NCBI RefSeq assembly: GCF_007858365.1
Contig: NZ_VFIO01000001.1
Location: forward strand, 310,001-374,000
Direction: 5' to 3'
Length of the DNA stretch: 64,000 nucleotides
Source of the DNA: Pseudomonas saxonica
GTDB lineage: Bacteria > Pseudomonadota > Gammaproteobacteria > Pseudomonadales > Pseudomonadaceae
In this document: positions 9,599 through 18,740 of the stretch, piece after piece
How positions within the stretch are numbered: position 1 is the stretch's first letter
How the letters are laid out: each line of letters opens with the position of its first letter
The notes under the pieces: generated by a model
The model's database searches: none
Seen by the model: the letters and a program-made list of their open reading frames with translations, nothing else
Told to the model about the DNA's origin: nothing
Translations under genes and position numbers: made by a program

Positions 9599-11113
9599 TT
9601 ATTTTTTGTGCTTTTTATCCTGCTTGTCGCGTTTTTCGAACGCGGCTTCCAACGAATCATTAATGGTGCGCAATACCTTGACCCGCGCCCAGCGCTTGTC
9701 ATTGGCCTCTACTAATGTCCAGGGTGAGATTTCAGTGCTGGTGCGATCAACCATGTCGCACACAGCCTTGCGATACAGGTCCCATTTTTCACGATTGCGC
9801 CAGTCTTCTTCAGTGATCTTGTAACGTTTGAACGGTATGGTTTCACGTTCTTGAAAGCGTTGGAGCTGGGTATCTTTATCAATCGCCAGCCAAAATTTGA
9901 CGACGATCACCCCTGCATCACTGAGTTGCTCCTCAAAATCGTTTATCTCACCGTATGCACGCATCCAGTCGGCTTGAGTGCAGAACCCCTCAATCCGCTC
10001 AACCAGCACGCGGCCATACCACGAACGGTCAAAAATGGTGAATTTGCCGCGTGCCGGTATCTGTCGCCAAAAACGCCAAAGATAGGGTTGTGCCCGTTCA
10101 TCTTCAGAGGGCGCAGCAATGGGCACAATGCTGTATTGACGTGGGTCCAGTGCTGCCGCCACACGCTTGATCGACCCGCCCTTGCCCGCCGCATCGTTGC
10201 CTTCAAAGACGGCCACCAGCGCATGACGACGCATGCGTTTGTCACGCATCAACCCCGAAAGACGAGCCTGCTCGGTAATCAGCTGTTCTTGATAGTCATC
10301 TTTCTCAAGGTGCAGAGTTAAGTCTAGGCAATCAAGCAGGCTCAGGCCGTCAATCACCTCAGGCAAGGGGGCAGCACTTGTTGGGCGAGCCTTGGGCTTG
10401 GGTGTATTGAGCGCTGCCTGTAAACCCTCAAGGATAATTTTGCCTACCGTCAGGCTGCGATAGTAAGGGTCTACCCCTTCAACGATGTTCCACGGTGCAT
10501 AGTCGCGGCTGGTGCGTCGAATGACGCGTTCACCGAAGCGCACAAACCGGTCATAGGTCTTTGATTGCTGCCAATCGAGCGGGCTGATACGCCAGCTGTG
10601 CAATGGGTCATCTTGAAGGGCCTTCAAGCGGGCTTTCATTTGCTTTTTGGACAGGTGAAACCAAAATTTGAAAATCACTGCGCCTTCATTGCACAGCATC
10701 TTTTCCAGTCGTTCTGCGCCATTTATTGCCTGATCCAGGACCGCATCCTTGAAAACACCATGGACCCGGCCCTGCAACATCTGGCTGTACCAGTTACCAA
10801 AGAACGTCCCCATACGGCCTTTGGCCGGCAAATGTCGCCAATAACGCCAGGCCGCAGGGTGCGCCAGTTCCTCGTCAGTCTGAGTATCAAACGTGCGCAC
10901 TTCGATCAAGCGCGGGTCCATCCACTCGCTGAGCAGCTTGACCGTCTCGCCCTTGCCTGCACCTTCAATGCCGTTGATCAGCACGATGACCGCCGACCGC
11001 TTCTGCTGATGAAGCTCATACTGAGCTTCAAGTAAGGCTTCGCGTAAGGCAGGCACTTCTTTGTCGTAGGTTTCTTTATCGATTGAATGACCGATTTCAG
11101 CTGATTCGAACAT
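9599..11113 (-). CDS. pap: Polyphosphate:AMP phosphotransferase (double PPK2 domain)
   Basis: The 504-residue protein has two tandem PPK2 domains, each with a Walker-A-like loop: GIEGAGKG at residues 48–55 and EGNDAAGKGGS near residue 303. Lid-type Arg segments (FGNWYSQML and FDRSWYGRVLVER) are present. Two-domain class II PPK2 enzymes transfer phosphate from polyphosphate to AMP to make ADP, linking polyphosphate stores to the adenylate pool. The C-terminus is very Lys-rich (KRDKQDKKHKK). The start follows GGGAG. It is divergent from mnmC. The P. aeruginosa equivalent sits beside the NAGGN genes, as it does here (from memory). Confidence 0.93.
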   Translation of the reverse strand: MFESAEIGHSIDKETYDKEVPALREALLEAQYELHQQKRSAVIVLINGIEGAGKGETVKLLSEWMDPRLIEVRTFDTQTDEELAHPAAWRYWRHLPAKGRMGTFFGNWYSQMLQGRVHGVFKDAVLDQAINGAERLEKMLCNEGAVIFKFWFHLSKKQMKARLKALQDDPLHSWRISPLDWQQSKTYDRFVRFGERVIRRTSRDYAPWNIVEGVDPYYRSLTVGKIILEGLQAALNTPKPKARPTSAAPLPEVIDGLSLLDCLDLTLHLEKDDYQEQLITEQARLSGLMRDKRMRRHALVAVFEGNDAAGKGGSIKRVAAALDPRQYSIVPIAAPSEDERAQPYLWRFWRQIPARGKFTIFDRSWYGRVLVERIEGFCTQADWMRAYGEINDFEEQLSDAGVIVVKFWLAIDKDTQLQRFQERETIPFKRYKITEEDWRNREKWDLYRKAVCDMVDRTSTEISPWTLVEANDKRWARVKVLRTINDSLEAAFEKRDKQDKKHKK

Positions 11114-11252
11114 GGAAAACTCCCTGTCAAGTTGTCACAAGACTAGCGGATTGTGCCCGCCATGCAGCAAGAAACCTGCATCACCCTGCCAAGGATCAAT
11201 CTCGCGTGGACCGATCAGATAGAATGGCCGACTTGCCGTTGCCGAGCCGCAC

Positions 11253-13229
11253 ATGACTACTGAAATGCCCAATGCCCAGATCGACTGGGATGAACAAGGT
11301 CGTCCCCACTCTCGGGTGTATGACGATGTGTATTTTTCTGACAAATCGGGTCTGGAAGAGACGCGTTATGTGTTTATTGAACAAAACGCGCTGAAAGAAC
11401 GCTTTGCAGCACTCCCCGCTAATGGTCAATGGGTCATTGGCGAAACAGGGTTCGGTACCGGGCTGAACTTTTTATGTGCCTGGCAGTTGTTCGATCAATG
11501 CGCCCCACCGAATGCGCGACTGCATTTCATCAGTGCTGAAAAATATCCCCTCTCCCGTGAAGATTTAGAGAAGGCTTTAGCGTTGTGGCCCGAACTTGCC
11601 GTTTACAGCGGGCAGTTGATGGCGGCTTACTTTGCCATCCATCCCGGGTTTCAGACACTGACGCTGGCCAATGGCCGGGTGACATTGACGTTGCTGATCG
11701 GGGATGCGCAGGAACAATTTGCGCAGTTGGATGCACAGATTGACACGTGGTTTCTTGACGGGTTTGCCCCCGCGAAGAACCCAGACATGTGGACACCCGA
11801 ACTGTTTGCCCAACTGGCACGTCTGGCCGCACCCGACGCCACAATCAGTACCTTTACCAGTACCGGCTGGGTACGCCGTGCACTGAACGACGCAGGCTTT
11901 AAAATGCGCCGTACACCGGGCATTGGCCATAAATGGGAAATTCTGCGTGGCACTTTTGTGGGTTTACCTGAACACCCACTGGCCGTCACCTCGATAAAAC
12001 CCTGGTATGCCCGCCCGCCTCAACCGGCAGGCGAACGCAAGGTACTGGTGATTGGTGGCGGGCTGTCCGGTTGCGCCAGCGCTAATAGTCTGGCCCGCCG
12101 GGGCTGGCAGGTGTTGTTGCTGGAACGTCACGAACGACTGGCCAAAGAAGCGTCGGGCAACCCACAAGGCGTGCTGTATCTCAAGTTATCGGCTCACGGC
12201 ACGACGCTGTCGCAGATGATTGTCAGCGGTTTCGGCTATACACGTCGTTTACTGGAGCAATTGCAACGCGGTCGCGACTGGGACGACTGTGGCGTTCTGC
12301 AACTGGGGTTTAATGCCAAGGAAGCTGCCCGGCAGGCGCAATTGGCTGCGGCATTCCCGCCAGCACTGGTCCACCTGCTTGATCAGCCACAAGCACAGGC
12401 ACTCGCAGGTATTGAACTGTCCCATGGTGGGCTGTTTTACCCTGAAGGCGGCTGGGTTCATCCGCCGGCACTGTGCCAGTTCCAGGCCTTGCACCCGAAT
12501 ATCCAAGTGCTGACCCATCATGATGTGCTGCAACTGGAACAGATTGATGGCCAGTGGCTGGCCCGCCAGGGCGAGCAGGTATTGGCCAGTGCCCCTGTGG
12601 TCATTCTGGCCGGGGCCGCCGAAGTCAAACGCTTTGCGGCCACCACCGATTTACCACTCAAGCGAATTCGCGGGCAAATCACACAATTGATGGAAACGGC
12701 GCAAACGGCTGTTCTGAAAACCGTCGTGTGTGCAGAAGGCTATGTAGCACCCGGCCGTCTGGGTGAGCATACGCTGGGCGCCAGCTTTGACTTTCATAAT
12801 GATGATTTGACCACCACACCCGCCGGGCATCAGGGCAATATCGATCTGTTGCAGGAAATATCGGGTGATCTGGTCGAACGTTTTGGCGAGCAACTTGACC
12901 CCGAACATTTACAAGGATGGGCCGCCTTTCGCTGCACCAGCCCTGATTACTTGCCAATTGTGGGGCCTGTGTCAGACCCGGAACTTTTCGCCGACGCTTA
13001 CGCCGTTTTACGCAAGGACGCCCGACAGGTTCCCGATACCCAGTGCCCTTGGCTGCAGGGCTTATACGTCAACAGCGGCCATGGGTCTCGTGGTTTGATT
13101 ACCGCCCCTCTGTCAGGAGAAATCCTGGCGGCGTGGATAAACAACGATCCCCTGCCCGTACCTCGCGCCATAGCAGAGGCGTGCCATCCCAATAGGTTTA
13201 GCGTACGAGCCTTGATCAAAGGGCTGTAG
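11253..13229 (+). CDS. mnmC: Bifunctional tRNA mnm5s2U modification enzyme MnmC
   Basis: The 658-residue two-domain enzyme completes the mnm5(s2)U34 wobble modification. The N-terminal methyltransferase domain (about residues 1–240) carries GETGFGTGLNFL as its SAM loop near residue 65 and WFLDGFAPAKNPDMW. The C-terminal FAD-dependent oxidoreductase domain starts with the dinucleotide motif VLVIGGGLSGCAS near 265 and ends with a glycine-rich segment (NSGHGSRGL). The FAD domain removes the carboxymethyl group and the N-domain methylates the resulting amine. MnmA, which makes the 2-thio group of the same nucleoside, is also in this window. The start lies 139 bases from the divergent pap gene. 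Confidence 0.95.
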   Translation: MTTEMPNAQIDWDEQGRPHSRVYDDVYFSDKSGLEETRYVFIEQNALKERFAALPANGQWVIGETGFGTGLNFLCAWQLFDQCAPPNARLHFISAEKYPLSREDLEKALALWPELAVYSGQLMAAYFAIHPGFQTLTLANGRVTLTLLIGDAQEQFAQLDAQIDTWFLDGFAPAKNPDMWTPELFAQLARLAAPDATISTFTSTGWVRRALNDAGFKMRRTPGIGHKWEILRGTFVGLPEHPLAVTSIKPWYARPPQPAGERKVLVIGGGLSGCASANSLARRGWQVLLLERHERLAKEASGNPQGVLYLKLSAHGTTLSQMIVSGFGYTRRLLEQLQRGRDWDDCGVLQLGFNAKEAARQAQLAAAFPPALVHLLDQPQAQALAGIELSHGGLFYPEGGWVHPPALCQFQALHPNIQVLTHHDVLQLEQIDGQWLARQGEQVLASAPVVILAGAAEVKRFAATTDLPLKRIRGQITQLMETAQTAVLKTVVCAEGYVAPGRLGEHTLGASFDFHNDDLTTTPAGHQGNIDLLQEISGDLVERFGEQLDPEHLQGWAAFRCTSPDYLPIVGPVSDPELFADAYAVLRKDARQVPDTQCPWLQGLYVNSGHGSRGLITAPLSGEILAAWINNDPLPVPRAIAEACHPNRFSVRALIKGL

Positions 13230-13251
13230 AAGGCGATTCGAGATAAAAAGG

Positions 13252-13539
13252 TCAGCGAATAAGCTCTTTGGCTTTTTCCAGGCAATCGGTGGCGCTGTCG
13301 ATCGCAGCAACGGCTGTTATTGAAGCAGCGTTACCGTTTTCGCAGCGCTCCCCGATTATGACGAACTGAACATCCACTCCCCTGGCCGCAACTAAGGCCA
13401 AATAATCAGCACGGGGAATTCGTGCACCGCTTTCGTACCTACCTTGGGCGTTAACAGCCACGCCACCTACCTCTGCAAAAGCTGCTTGAGAAAGGCCTAA
13501 GCGCATTCGCTCAGACTTCAATCGTGCGCCAATAGTCAT
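13252..13539 (-). CDS. Small XRE-family helix-turn-helix regulator
   Basis: The 95-residue protein has an N-terminal HTH_XRE domain (IGARLKSERMRLGLSQAAFAEVGG with recognition-helix region VNAQGRYESGARIP). A short tail, FVIIGERCENGNA, resembles phage-type repressors. The ATG follows GGGAG. It is convergent with mnmC and divergent from the NAGGN operon, with about 260 bases between its start and asnO. Such solitary XRE genes often derive from prophage, but no other phage gene is near. Regulation of itself or of the NAGGN operon is possible from position alone; no operator was identified. Confidence 0.8.
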   Translation of the reverse strand: MTIGARLKSERMRLGLSQAAFAEVGGVAVNAQGRYESGARIPRADYLALVAARGVDVQFVIIGERCENGNAASITAVAAIDSATDCLEKAKELIR

Positions 13540-13682
13540 GCTCGATACTCCCTGGAACTAATATTAAGAGGCCGCTATCAGTGGCTAAGTTCCTTAATAC
13601 CGCTCAACTCAAAATGGCTGTTCAAAGATTTAATTGAACGATCAGGCTGCCCATGCACTCGAAAAAAACAGACAACTTACGG

Positions 13683-13801
13683 CGGCGCGCTCTGATGAGC
13701 CACTCGCGCCGAAAGGATCGGGAGACGGGTCAGAGCGCTAAACCCGATCCAAAACCGGGCCAAAATGTAACAGGCCCCGGAGACAAAAGGGTTTAAGCAG
13801 T
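13683..13801 (+). ncRNA. Candidate structured leader of the NAGGN operon with anti-Shine-Dalgarno pairing
   Basis: Several perfect complementary segments lie just before the asnO ATG. Stem A is CGGCGCG (13683–13689) with CGCGCCG (13705–13711). Stem B is GCGCTCTGA (13687–13695) with TCAGAGCGC (13730–13738). Stem C is GGATCGGG (13715–13722) with CCCGATCC (13743–13750). A and B share bases, and B and C cross. TAAACCC (13739–13745), part of which is in stem C, can also pair with GGGTTTA (13789–13795), which contains the ribosome binding site AAAAGGG. CCGGGCC (13755–13761) with GGCCCCGG (13773–13780) is a further near-perfect hairpin. This layout of exclusive pairings is riboswitch- or thermosensor-like. 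No known class was recognised. Confidence 0.5.
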
Positions 13802-15574
13802 ATGTGTGGATTAGCTGGCGAGTTTCGTTTTGATCAACAACCTGCCGATCTGGCAGCCATCGAACGCATTACCCATCACCTGGCACCCCGTGGCCCCGAT
13901 GCCTGGGGATTCCACAGCCAGGGGCCAATTGCCCTCGGCCACCGCCGACTCAAAATCATGGACTTGTCAGACGCCTCGGCGCAGCCAATGGTCGACAGTC
14001 AGATGGGGTTGTCACTGGCTTTCAACGGCGCCATCTATAATTTTCCTGAATTACGGGCCGAGCTGGAAAACCTGGGATATGGGTTTTACTCAGGCGGTGA
14101 CACCGAAGTTCTTCTCAAGGGCTATCACGCCTGGGGCGAAGCCCTCCTGCCGAAACTCAATGGCATGTTTGCCTTTGCCATTTGGGAACGAGACGCTCAA
14201 CGCCTGTTCATCGCCCGCGACCGGTTGGGCGTAAAACCTCTATACCTGTCGCGTACTGGCCAACGGCTGCGCTTCGCCTCCACGCTACCGGCGTTGCTCA
14301 AAGGCGGTGATATCAACCCGATGCTCGACCCGGTCGCCCTCAATCATTACTTGAATTTTCATGCGGTGGTACCAGCGCCACGCACACTGATTGCCGGCAT
14401 TGAAAAACTGCCGCCAGCGACCTGGATGCGTATTGACTCCAACGGGCAGACCGAACAAAAAACCTGGTGGACCCTGCCCTACGGCCCCCATGCCGACGAA
14501 ACTCATCTTGGCCTGGAAGACTGGCGCGATCGCGTACTGGACAGCACCCGCGAGGCGGTTGCCATTCGCCAGCGCGCGGCTGTTGATGTCGGCGTGTTGC
14601 TCTCGGGCGGTGTCGATTCCAGCTTGTTGGTGGGCCTGCTGAGGGAAGCAGGCGTACAAGATCTGTCGACTTTTTCAATCGGCTTTGAGGATGCAGGAGG
14701 GGAACGCGGTAACGAGTTCGAGTATTCGGATCTGATTGCCAAGCACTACGGCACCCGCCATCACCAGCTACGCATTGGTGAACACGAGATCATTGAGCAA
14801 TTGCCCGCAGCCTTCCGTGCCATGAGTGAGCCGATGGTCAGCCACGACTGCATTGCTTTTTATCTGCTTTCACGCGAGGTCGCCAAGCACTGCAAAGTGG
14901 TGCAGAGCGGCCAAGGTGCAGATGAGCTGTTTGCAGGCTATCACTGGTATCCGCAAGTGGATGGCGCCAGCGATCCGTATCAAGCCTATCGCCAAGCCTT
15001 TTTCGACCGCAGTTACGATGAATACAAAGCCACGGTGCAACCGAAATGGCTGACAGCCAATGACGCGGCTGGCGACTTTGTTCGTGAACATTTCGCCCAA
15101 CCCGGTGCCGATGCAGGCGTAGACAAAGCCTTGCGTCTGGACAGCACTGTGATGCTGGTGGATGACCCGGTCAAACGCGTCGACAACATGACGATGGCCT
15201 GGGGCCTTGAAGCCCGCACGCCATTTCTCGATTACCGCCTCGCCGAACTTTCGGCGCGCATCCCGGCCCGCTTCAAATTACCGGATGGCGGCAAGCAGGT
15301 GCTTAAAGAAGCCGCACGGCTGGTCATTCCCAGCGAGGTGATTGATCGCAAGAAAGGTTACTTCCCGGTGCCGGGCCTCAAGCATCTGCAAGGTGACACG
15401 CTCAATTGGGTCCGCGATCTGCTACTGGATCCCAGCCAGGACCGAGGTCTTTTTCAGCCGGCCATGCTCGACACGCTGCTGACTAATCCGCACAGCCAAC
15501 TGACTCCCCTCAACGGCTCCAAACTCTGGCAACTGGCGGCACTCAACCTGTGGCTGAGTGAACAAGGAATCTGA
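13802..15574 (+). CDS. asnO: N-acetylglutaminylglutamine amidotransferase (asparagine-synthase family)
   Basis: The 590-residue protein starts MCGLAGEF, giving the N-terminal nucleophile Cys of a class II glutamine amidotransferase once Met is removed. The glutaminase domain (about 1–200) includes RGPDAWGF, HRRLKIMDLS and NGAIYN. The synthetase domain has the pyrophosphatase-loop motif LSGGVDSSLL near residue 270. It amidates the dipeptide N-acetylglutaminylglutamine to give the osmolyte NAGGN. This assignment rather than plain asparagine synthetase rests on the adjoining acetyltransferase/ATP-grasp gene, which starts four bases later, and the peptidase after it. The ribosome binding site AAAAGGG is about ten bases upstream and can be covered by leader pairing. 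Confidence 0.9.
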   Translation: MCGLAGEFRFDQQPADLAAIERITHHLAPRGPDAWGFHSQGPIALGHRRLKIMDLSDASAQPMVDSQMGLSLAFNGAIYNFPELRAELENLGYGFYSGGDTEVLLKGYHAWGEALLPKLNGMFAFAIWERDAQRLFIARDRLGVKPLYLSRTGQRLRFASTLPALLKGGDINPMLDPVALNHYLNFHAVVPAPRTLIAGIEKLPPATWMRIDSNGQTEQKTWWTLPYGPHADETHLGLEDWRDRVLDSTREAVAIRQRAAVDVGVLLSGGVDSSLLVGLLREAGVQDLSTFSIGFEDAGGERGNEFEYSDLIAKHYGTRHHQLRIGEHEIIEQLPAAFRAMSEPMVSHDCIAFYLLSREVAKHCKVVQSGQGADELFAGYHWYPQVDGASDPYQAYRQAFFDRSYDEYKATVQPKWLTANDAAGDFVREHFAQPGADAGVDKALRLDSTVMLVDDPVKRVDNMTMAWGLEARTPFLDYRLAELSARIPARFKLPDGGKQVLKEAARLVIPSEVIDRKKGYFPVPGLKHLQGDTLNWVRDLLLDPSQDRGLFQPAMLDTLLTNPHSQLTPLNGSKLWQLAALNLWLSEQGI

Positions 15575-15577
15575 TCG

Positions 15578-17323
15578 ATGAAACCCCTCGCTACGGCTTA
15601 TAGCCAGCGCTTGCTGCGCGGTCAAACACCCTCTTATGAACGGCTGCAAGCGCGTTTTGCCGAAGACGGCAGCGCTCTGGATGCGCAGCCCGTGGCCGTA
15701 CATTGCGGCTGGGGGCGACTGCTGATCGGGCACACGTTTCCCGACCCCGCCAGCCTTGCCGACGAATTGTTGAATGAACAACCGGGCGAGCGTGATATTG
15801 CGTTGTATGTGGCGGCTCCTCAGCAGGTGCTGGCGCAATCGCCCCAGCAACTTTTCCTGGATCCGTCCGACACGCTGCGCCTCTGGTTTACAGATTACCG
15901 CCCCGCCACCCGCGTATTTCGAGGCTTTCGCATCCGCAGGGCGCAAAACGACGCCGATTGGAGTGCAATCAATTCGTTGTACATGATGCGTAACATGCTG
16001 CCGATTGACCCTGCCTTGCTCACCGCACGGCATCAGGGCGGCCCGGTGTACTGGATCGCTGAAGATGAAGACAGCGGCGCAGTGATTGGCAGTGTGATGG
16101 GCCTCAATCATCACACCGCCTTCCATGATCCGGAAAACGGCAGCAGCCTGTGGTGCCTGGCCGTCGATCCGCAGTGTTCTCGCCCCGGTGTAGGCGAAGT
16201 ACTGGTGCGCCACTTGATCGAACACTTTATGAGCCGGAGCCTGAGCTATCTGGATCTATCCGTGCTTCACGACAACCAGCAGGCCAAGAACCTGTATGGG
16301 AAGTTGGGTTTTCGTAACCTGTCGACGTTCGCCATCAAACGAAAAAACGGGATCAATCAGCCTCTTTTTCTAGGGCCGGGGCCTGAGGCAGGGCTCAATC
16401 CCTATGCGCGTATCTTGGTGGAAGAAGCCTACCGACGCGGGATTGACGTACAGATCGATGATGCCTCTTCAGGTTTGTTCACCCTGAGTCACGGGGGGCG
16501 CAAGATTCGCTGTAAAGAGTCACTGACCGATTTGACCAGCTCGATCAGCATGAGCCTGTGCCAGGACAAAAGCCTGACCCATAAAACCCTCAGCCTGGCC
16601 GGCCTGAACGTACCAACGCAGCAATTGGCCGGCAATGCTGATGACAATCTGGCATTTCTCGAAGAGCACGGTCGCATCGTGGTCAAGCCGCTGGACGGCG
16701 AACAGGGCAATGGCGTGGCGGTGGATCTTGACACCTTCGAACAGGTACAGGTCGCCGTCGAGGCCGCTCGTTCGTTCGACCATCGCGTACTGCTGGAAAG
16801 CTTTCACCCAGGGCTTGACCTGCGCATTGTAGTCATCGGTTTTGAAATGGTGGCTGCGGCAATCAGACGACCGGCTCAGGTTATCGGTGATGGCCATCAC
16901 AGCATCCTTCAATTGATCGAAGCTCAAAGCCGTCGACGTCAGGCTGCCACCGATGGTGAAAGCCGCATCCCGCAAGACGCAGAAACGCTGCGCGCCGTGC
17001 AAGCAGCGGGCTATGAATATGACAGTGTATTACCGGCAGGCGAACTGCTGGCGGTGCGCAAAACCGCCAATCTGCACACGGGTGGATGCCTGGAAGATGT
17101 CACCGCCATTTTGCATCCTGTACTCAAGGACGCGGCCATTCGTGCCGCCCGTGCGCTGGATATTCCAGTGGTCGGGCTGGACATGATGGTGTCAGCCGCT
17201 GATCAGCCCGAGTACGTGTTTATCGAAGCCAATGAACGCGCCGGGCTGGCCAACCACGAACCGCAACCCACCGCCGAGCGCTTTATAGATTTGCTCTTCC
17301 CTCACAGTCAGCCTGCGCCCTGA
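15578..17323 (+). CDS. ngg: N-acetylglutaminylglutamine synthetase (GNAT + ATP-grasp)
   Basis: The 581-residue fusion protein has an N-terminal acetyltransferase domain (about residues 105–255; VMGLNHHTAF, CLAVDPQCSRPGVGEVL and LYGKLGFRNLS). Its C-terminal ATP-grasp ligase (about 310–575) contains VVKPLDGEQGNGVAVDL and FIEANERAGL. The domains account for acetylation of glutamine and its ligation to a second glutamine, producing the precursor that AsnO amidates. It is separated from asnO by three bases and clearly cotranscribed. The enzyme belongs to the hyperosmotic response known from P. aeruginosa and Sinorhizobium. The C-terminal Glu and Asn residues for metal binding are present (FIEAN), so it should be active. 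Confidence 0.92.
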   Translation: MKPLATAYSQRLLRGQTPSYERLQARFAEDGSALDAQPVAVHCGWGRLLIGHTFPDPASLADELLNEQPGERDIALYVAAPQQVLAQSPQQLFLDPSDTLRLWFTDYRPATRVFRGFRIRRAQNDADWSAINSLYMMRNMLPIDPALLTARHQGGPVYWIAEDEDSGAVIGSVMGLNHHTAFHDPENGSSLWCLAVDPQCSRPGVGEVLVRHLIEHFMSRSLSYLDLSVLHDNQQAKNLYGKLGFRNLSTFAIKRKNGINQPLFLGPGPEAGLNPYARILVEEAYRRGIDVQIDDASSGLFTLSHGGRKIRCKESLTDLTSSISMSLCQDKSLTHKTLSLAGLNVPTQQLAGNADDNLAFLEEHGRIVVKPLDGEQGNGVAVDLDTFEQVQVAVEAARSFDHRVLLESFHPGLDLRIVVIGFEMVAAAIRRPAQVIGDGHHSILQLIEAQSRRRQAATDGESRIPQDAETLRAVQAAGYEYDSVLPAGELLAVRKTANLHTGGCLEDVTAILHPVLKDAAIRAARALDIPVVGLDMMVSAADQPEYVFIEANERAGLANHEPQPTAERFIDLLFPHSQPAP

Positions 17324-17393
17324 GTGCAGCCGCTGAACGTCATTCGGGCTCGCCGCATTCACTTGCGCGGCGAGCCACGCCTCAGGAGGCCTT

Positions 17394-18581
17394 ATGAACC
17401 GCACCATCCTTGAACCCGACCTCGATTACCTGCAACGGGTATTACTGGAGATGCTGGCCATTCCCAGCCCCACCGGTTTCACCGACACCATCGTGCGTTA
17501 TGTGGCCGAACGCCTTGAAGAGCTGGGCATTCCTTTTGAGTTGACACGACGTGGCACCCTGCGCGCGACGTTGAAAGGTCAGAAAAGCAGTCCGGACCGA
17601 GCCGTCTCAGCGCATCTGGATACCATCGGCGCCAGTGTTCGCGCCATTAAAGACAACGGTCGGTTAGTACTCGCGCCTGTCGGTTGCTGGTCCAGCCGTT
17701 TCGCTGAAGGCAGCCGCGTCAGCCTGTTTACTGACAATGGCGTGATACGTGGCAGCGTACTGCCGCTGATGGCTTCAGGCCATGCATTCAATACGGGCGT
17801 CGACGAATTGCCTATCAGTTGGGATCACATCGAGTTGCGACTGGACGCGTACTGCGCCACGCGAGCGGACTGTGATTCGCTGGGTATTAATGTTGGCGAT
17901 TTTGTTGCGTTCGATCCGCTGCCTGAATTCACCGATAGTGGGCATATCAGTGCCCGTCATCTGGACGATAAGGCCGGCGTTGCTGCACTGCTGGCGGCCT
18001 TGAAAGCGATTGTGGAAAGTGGCGAACAACCTCAAATTGACTGCCATCCGCTGTTCACCATTACCGAAGAAACCGGCAGTGGCGCCGCGGCTGCATTGCC
18101 TTGGGATGTCAGCGAGTTTGTCGGGATTGATATTGCGCCCGTGGCTCCCGGGCAACACTCCAGTGAGCATGCGGTCAGTGTGGCCATGCAGGATTCGGGG
18201 GGGCCGTATGACTATCATTTGTCGCGGCACTTGTTGCGTCTGGGTGCAGAAAACGAATTGCCGGTGCGCCGGGATATGTTCCGCTATTACTTCAGCGATG
18301 CGCATTCAGCCGTAACGGCGGGGCATGACATTCGTTGTGCGCTGCTGGCTTTCGGTTGTGATGCGACCCACGGTTATGAGCGAACCCACATCGACAGCCT
18401 GGCAGCGCTAAGTCGTCTGTTGGGAGCTTACATGATGAGCCCGCCGGTCTTTGCCAGCGATGCGCAACCGGCGCAAGGATCACTGGACCGCTTTAGCCAT
18501 CAGATTGAGCACGATGCGCAGATGGAGAGCGACACGCGAGTGCCGTCAGTGGAGAGTTTGGTGGGGGATAATCGGGACTAA
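17394..18581 (+). CDS. NAGGN-system M42-type metallopeptidase
   Basis: The 395-residue protein is of the M42/M20-like aminopeptidase fold. Metal-ligand candidates are visible: SAHLDT near residue 74, RHLDDKAGVAALL near 190, ITEETGSG near 223 (Glu-Glu), GIDIAP and the late YERTHIDSL. It is the third gene conserved in NAGGN loci and is annotated in Pseudomonas as the osmoprotectant NAGGN system peptidase. Turnover of the peptide osmolyte is the obvious inference but is not shown by the sequence. The start at 17394 follows CAGGAGGCCTT, a strong ribosome binding site. A 70-base gap separates it from ngg. The last 25 residues look disordered. Confidence 0.88.
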   Translation: MNRTILEPDLDYLQRVLLEMLAIPSPTGFTDTIVRYVAERLEELGIPFELTRRGTLRATLKGQKSSPDRAVSAHLDTIGASVRAIKDNGRLVLAPVGCWSSRFAEGSRVSLFTDNGVIRGSVLPLMASGHAFNTGVDELPISWDHIELRLDAYCATRADCDSLGINVGDFVAFDPLPEFTDSGHISARHLDDKAGVAALLAALKAIVESGEQPQIDCHPLFTITEETGSGAAAALPWDVSEFVGIDIAPVAPGQHSSEHAVSVAMQDSGGPYDYHLSRHLLRLGAENELPVRRDMFRYYFSDAHSAVTAGHDIRCALLAFGCDATHGYERTHIDSLAALSRLLGAYMMSPPVFASDAQPAQGSLDRFSHQIEHDAQMESDTRVPSVESLVGDNRD

Positions 18582-18586
18582 GATCA

Positions 18587-18740
18587 AAAGCCCCTCACCC
18601 TAGCCCTCTCCCAGGGGGAGAGGGAACTGATTGAGGGAGGCTTGGGGTTTTCTAGAATCCGAAGGCATTGCATTGAATCTGAAATCGACTTGATTGAGCT
18701 CCTTCTCCCTCCGGGAGAGGGTTGGGGTGAGGGCGTTTTT
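18587..18740. repeat. Paired palindromic intergenic repeat, CCCTCACCC family (copy 1)
   Basis: The left arm CCCCTCACCCTAGCCCTCTC and the right arm ending GGTTGGGGTGAGGG are inverted complements about 150 bases apart. Each arm also carries its own local hairpin (CCCTCTCCCagGGGGAGAGGG on the left, TCTCCCTCCGGGAGAGG on the right). It fills the gap between the convergent peptidase and cysG genes and touches the cysG stop codon. Copy 2 is at 28489. It is a MITE-like or REP-like element that probably also acts as a bidirectional 3'-end structure. Confidence 0.8.
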
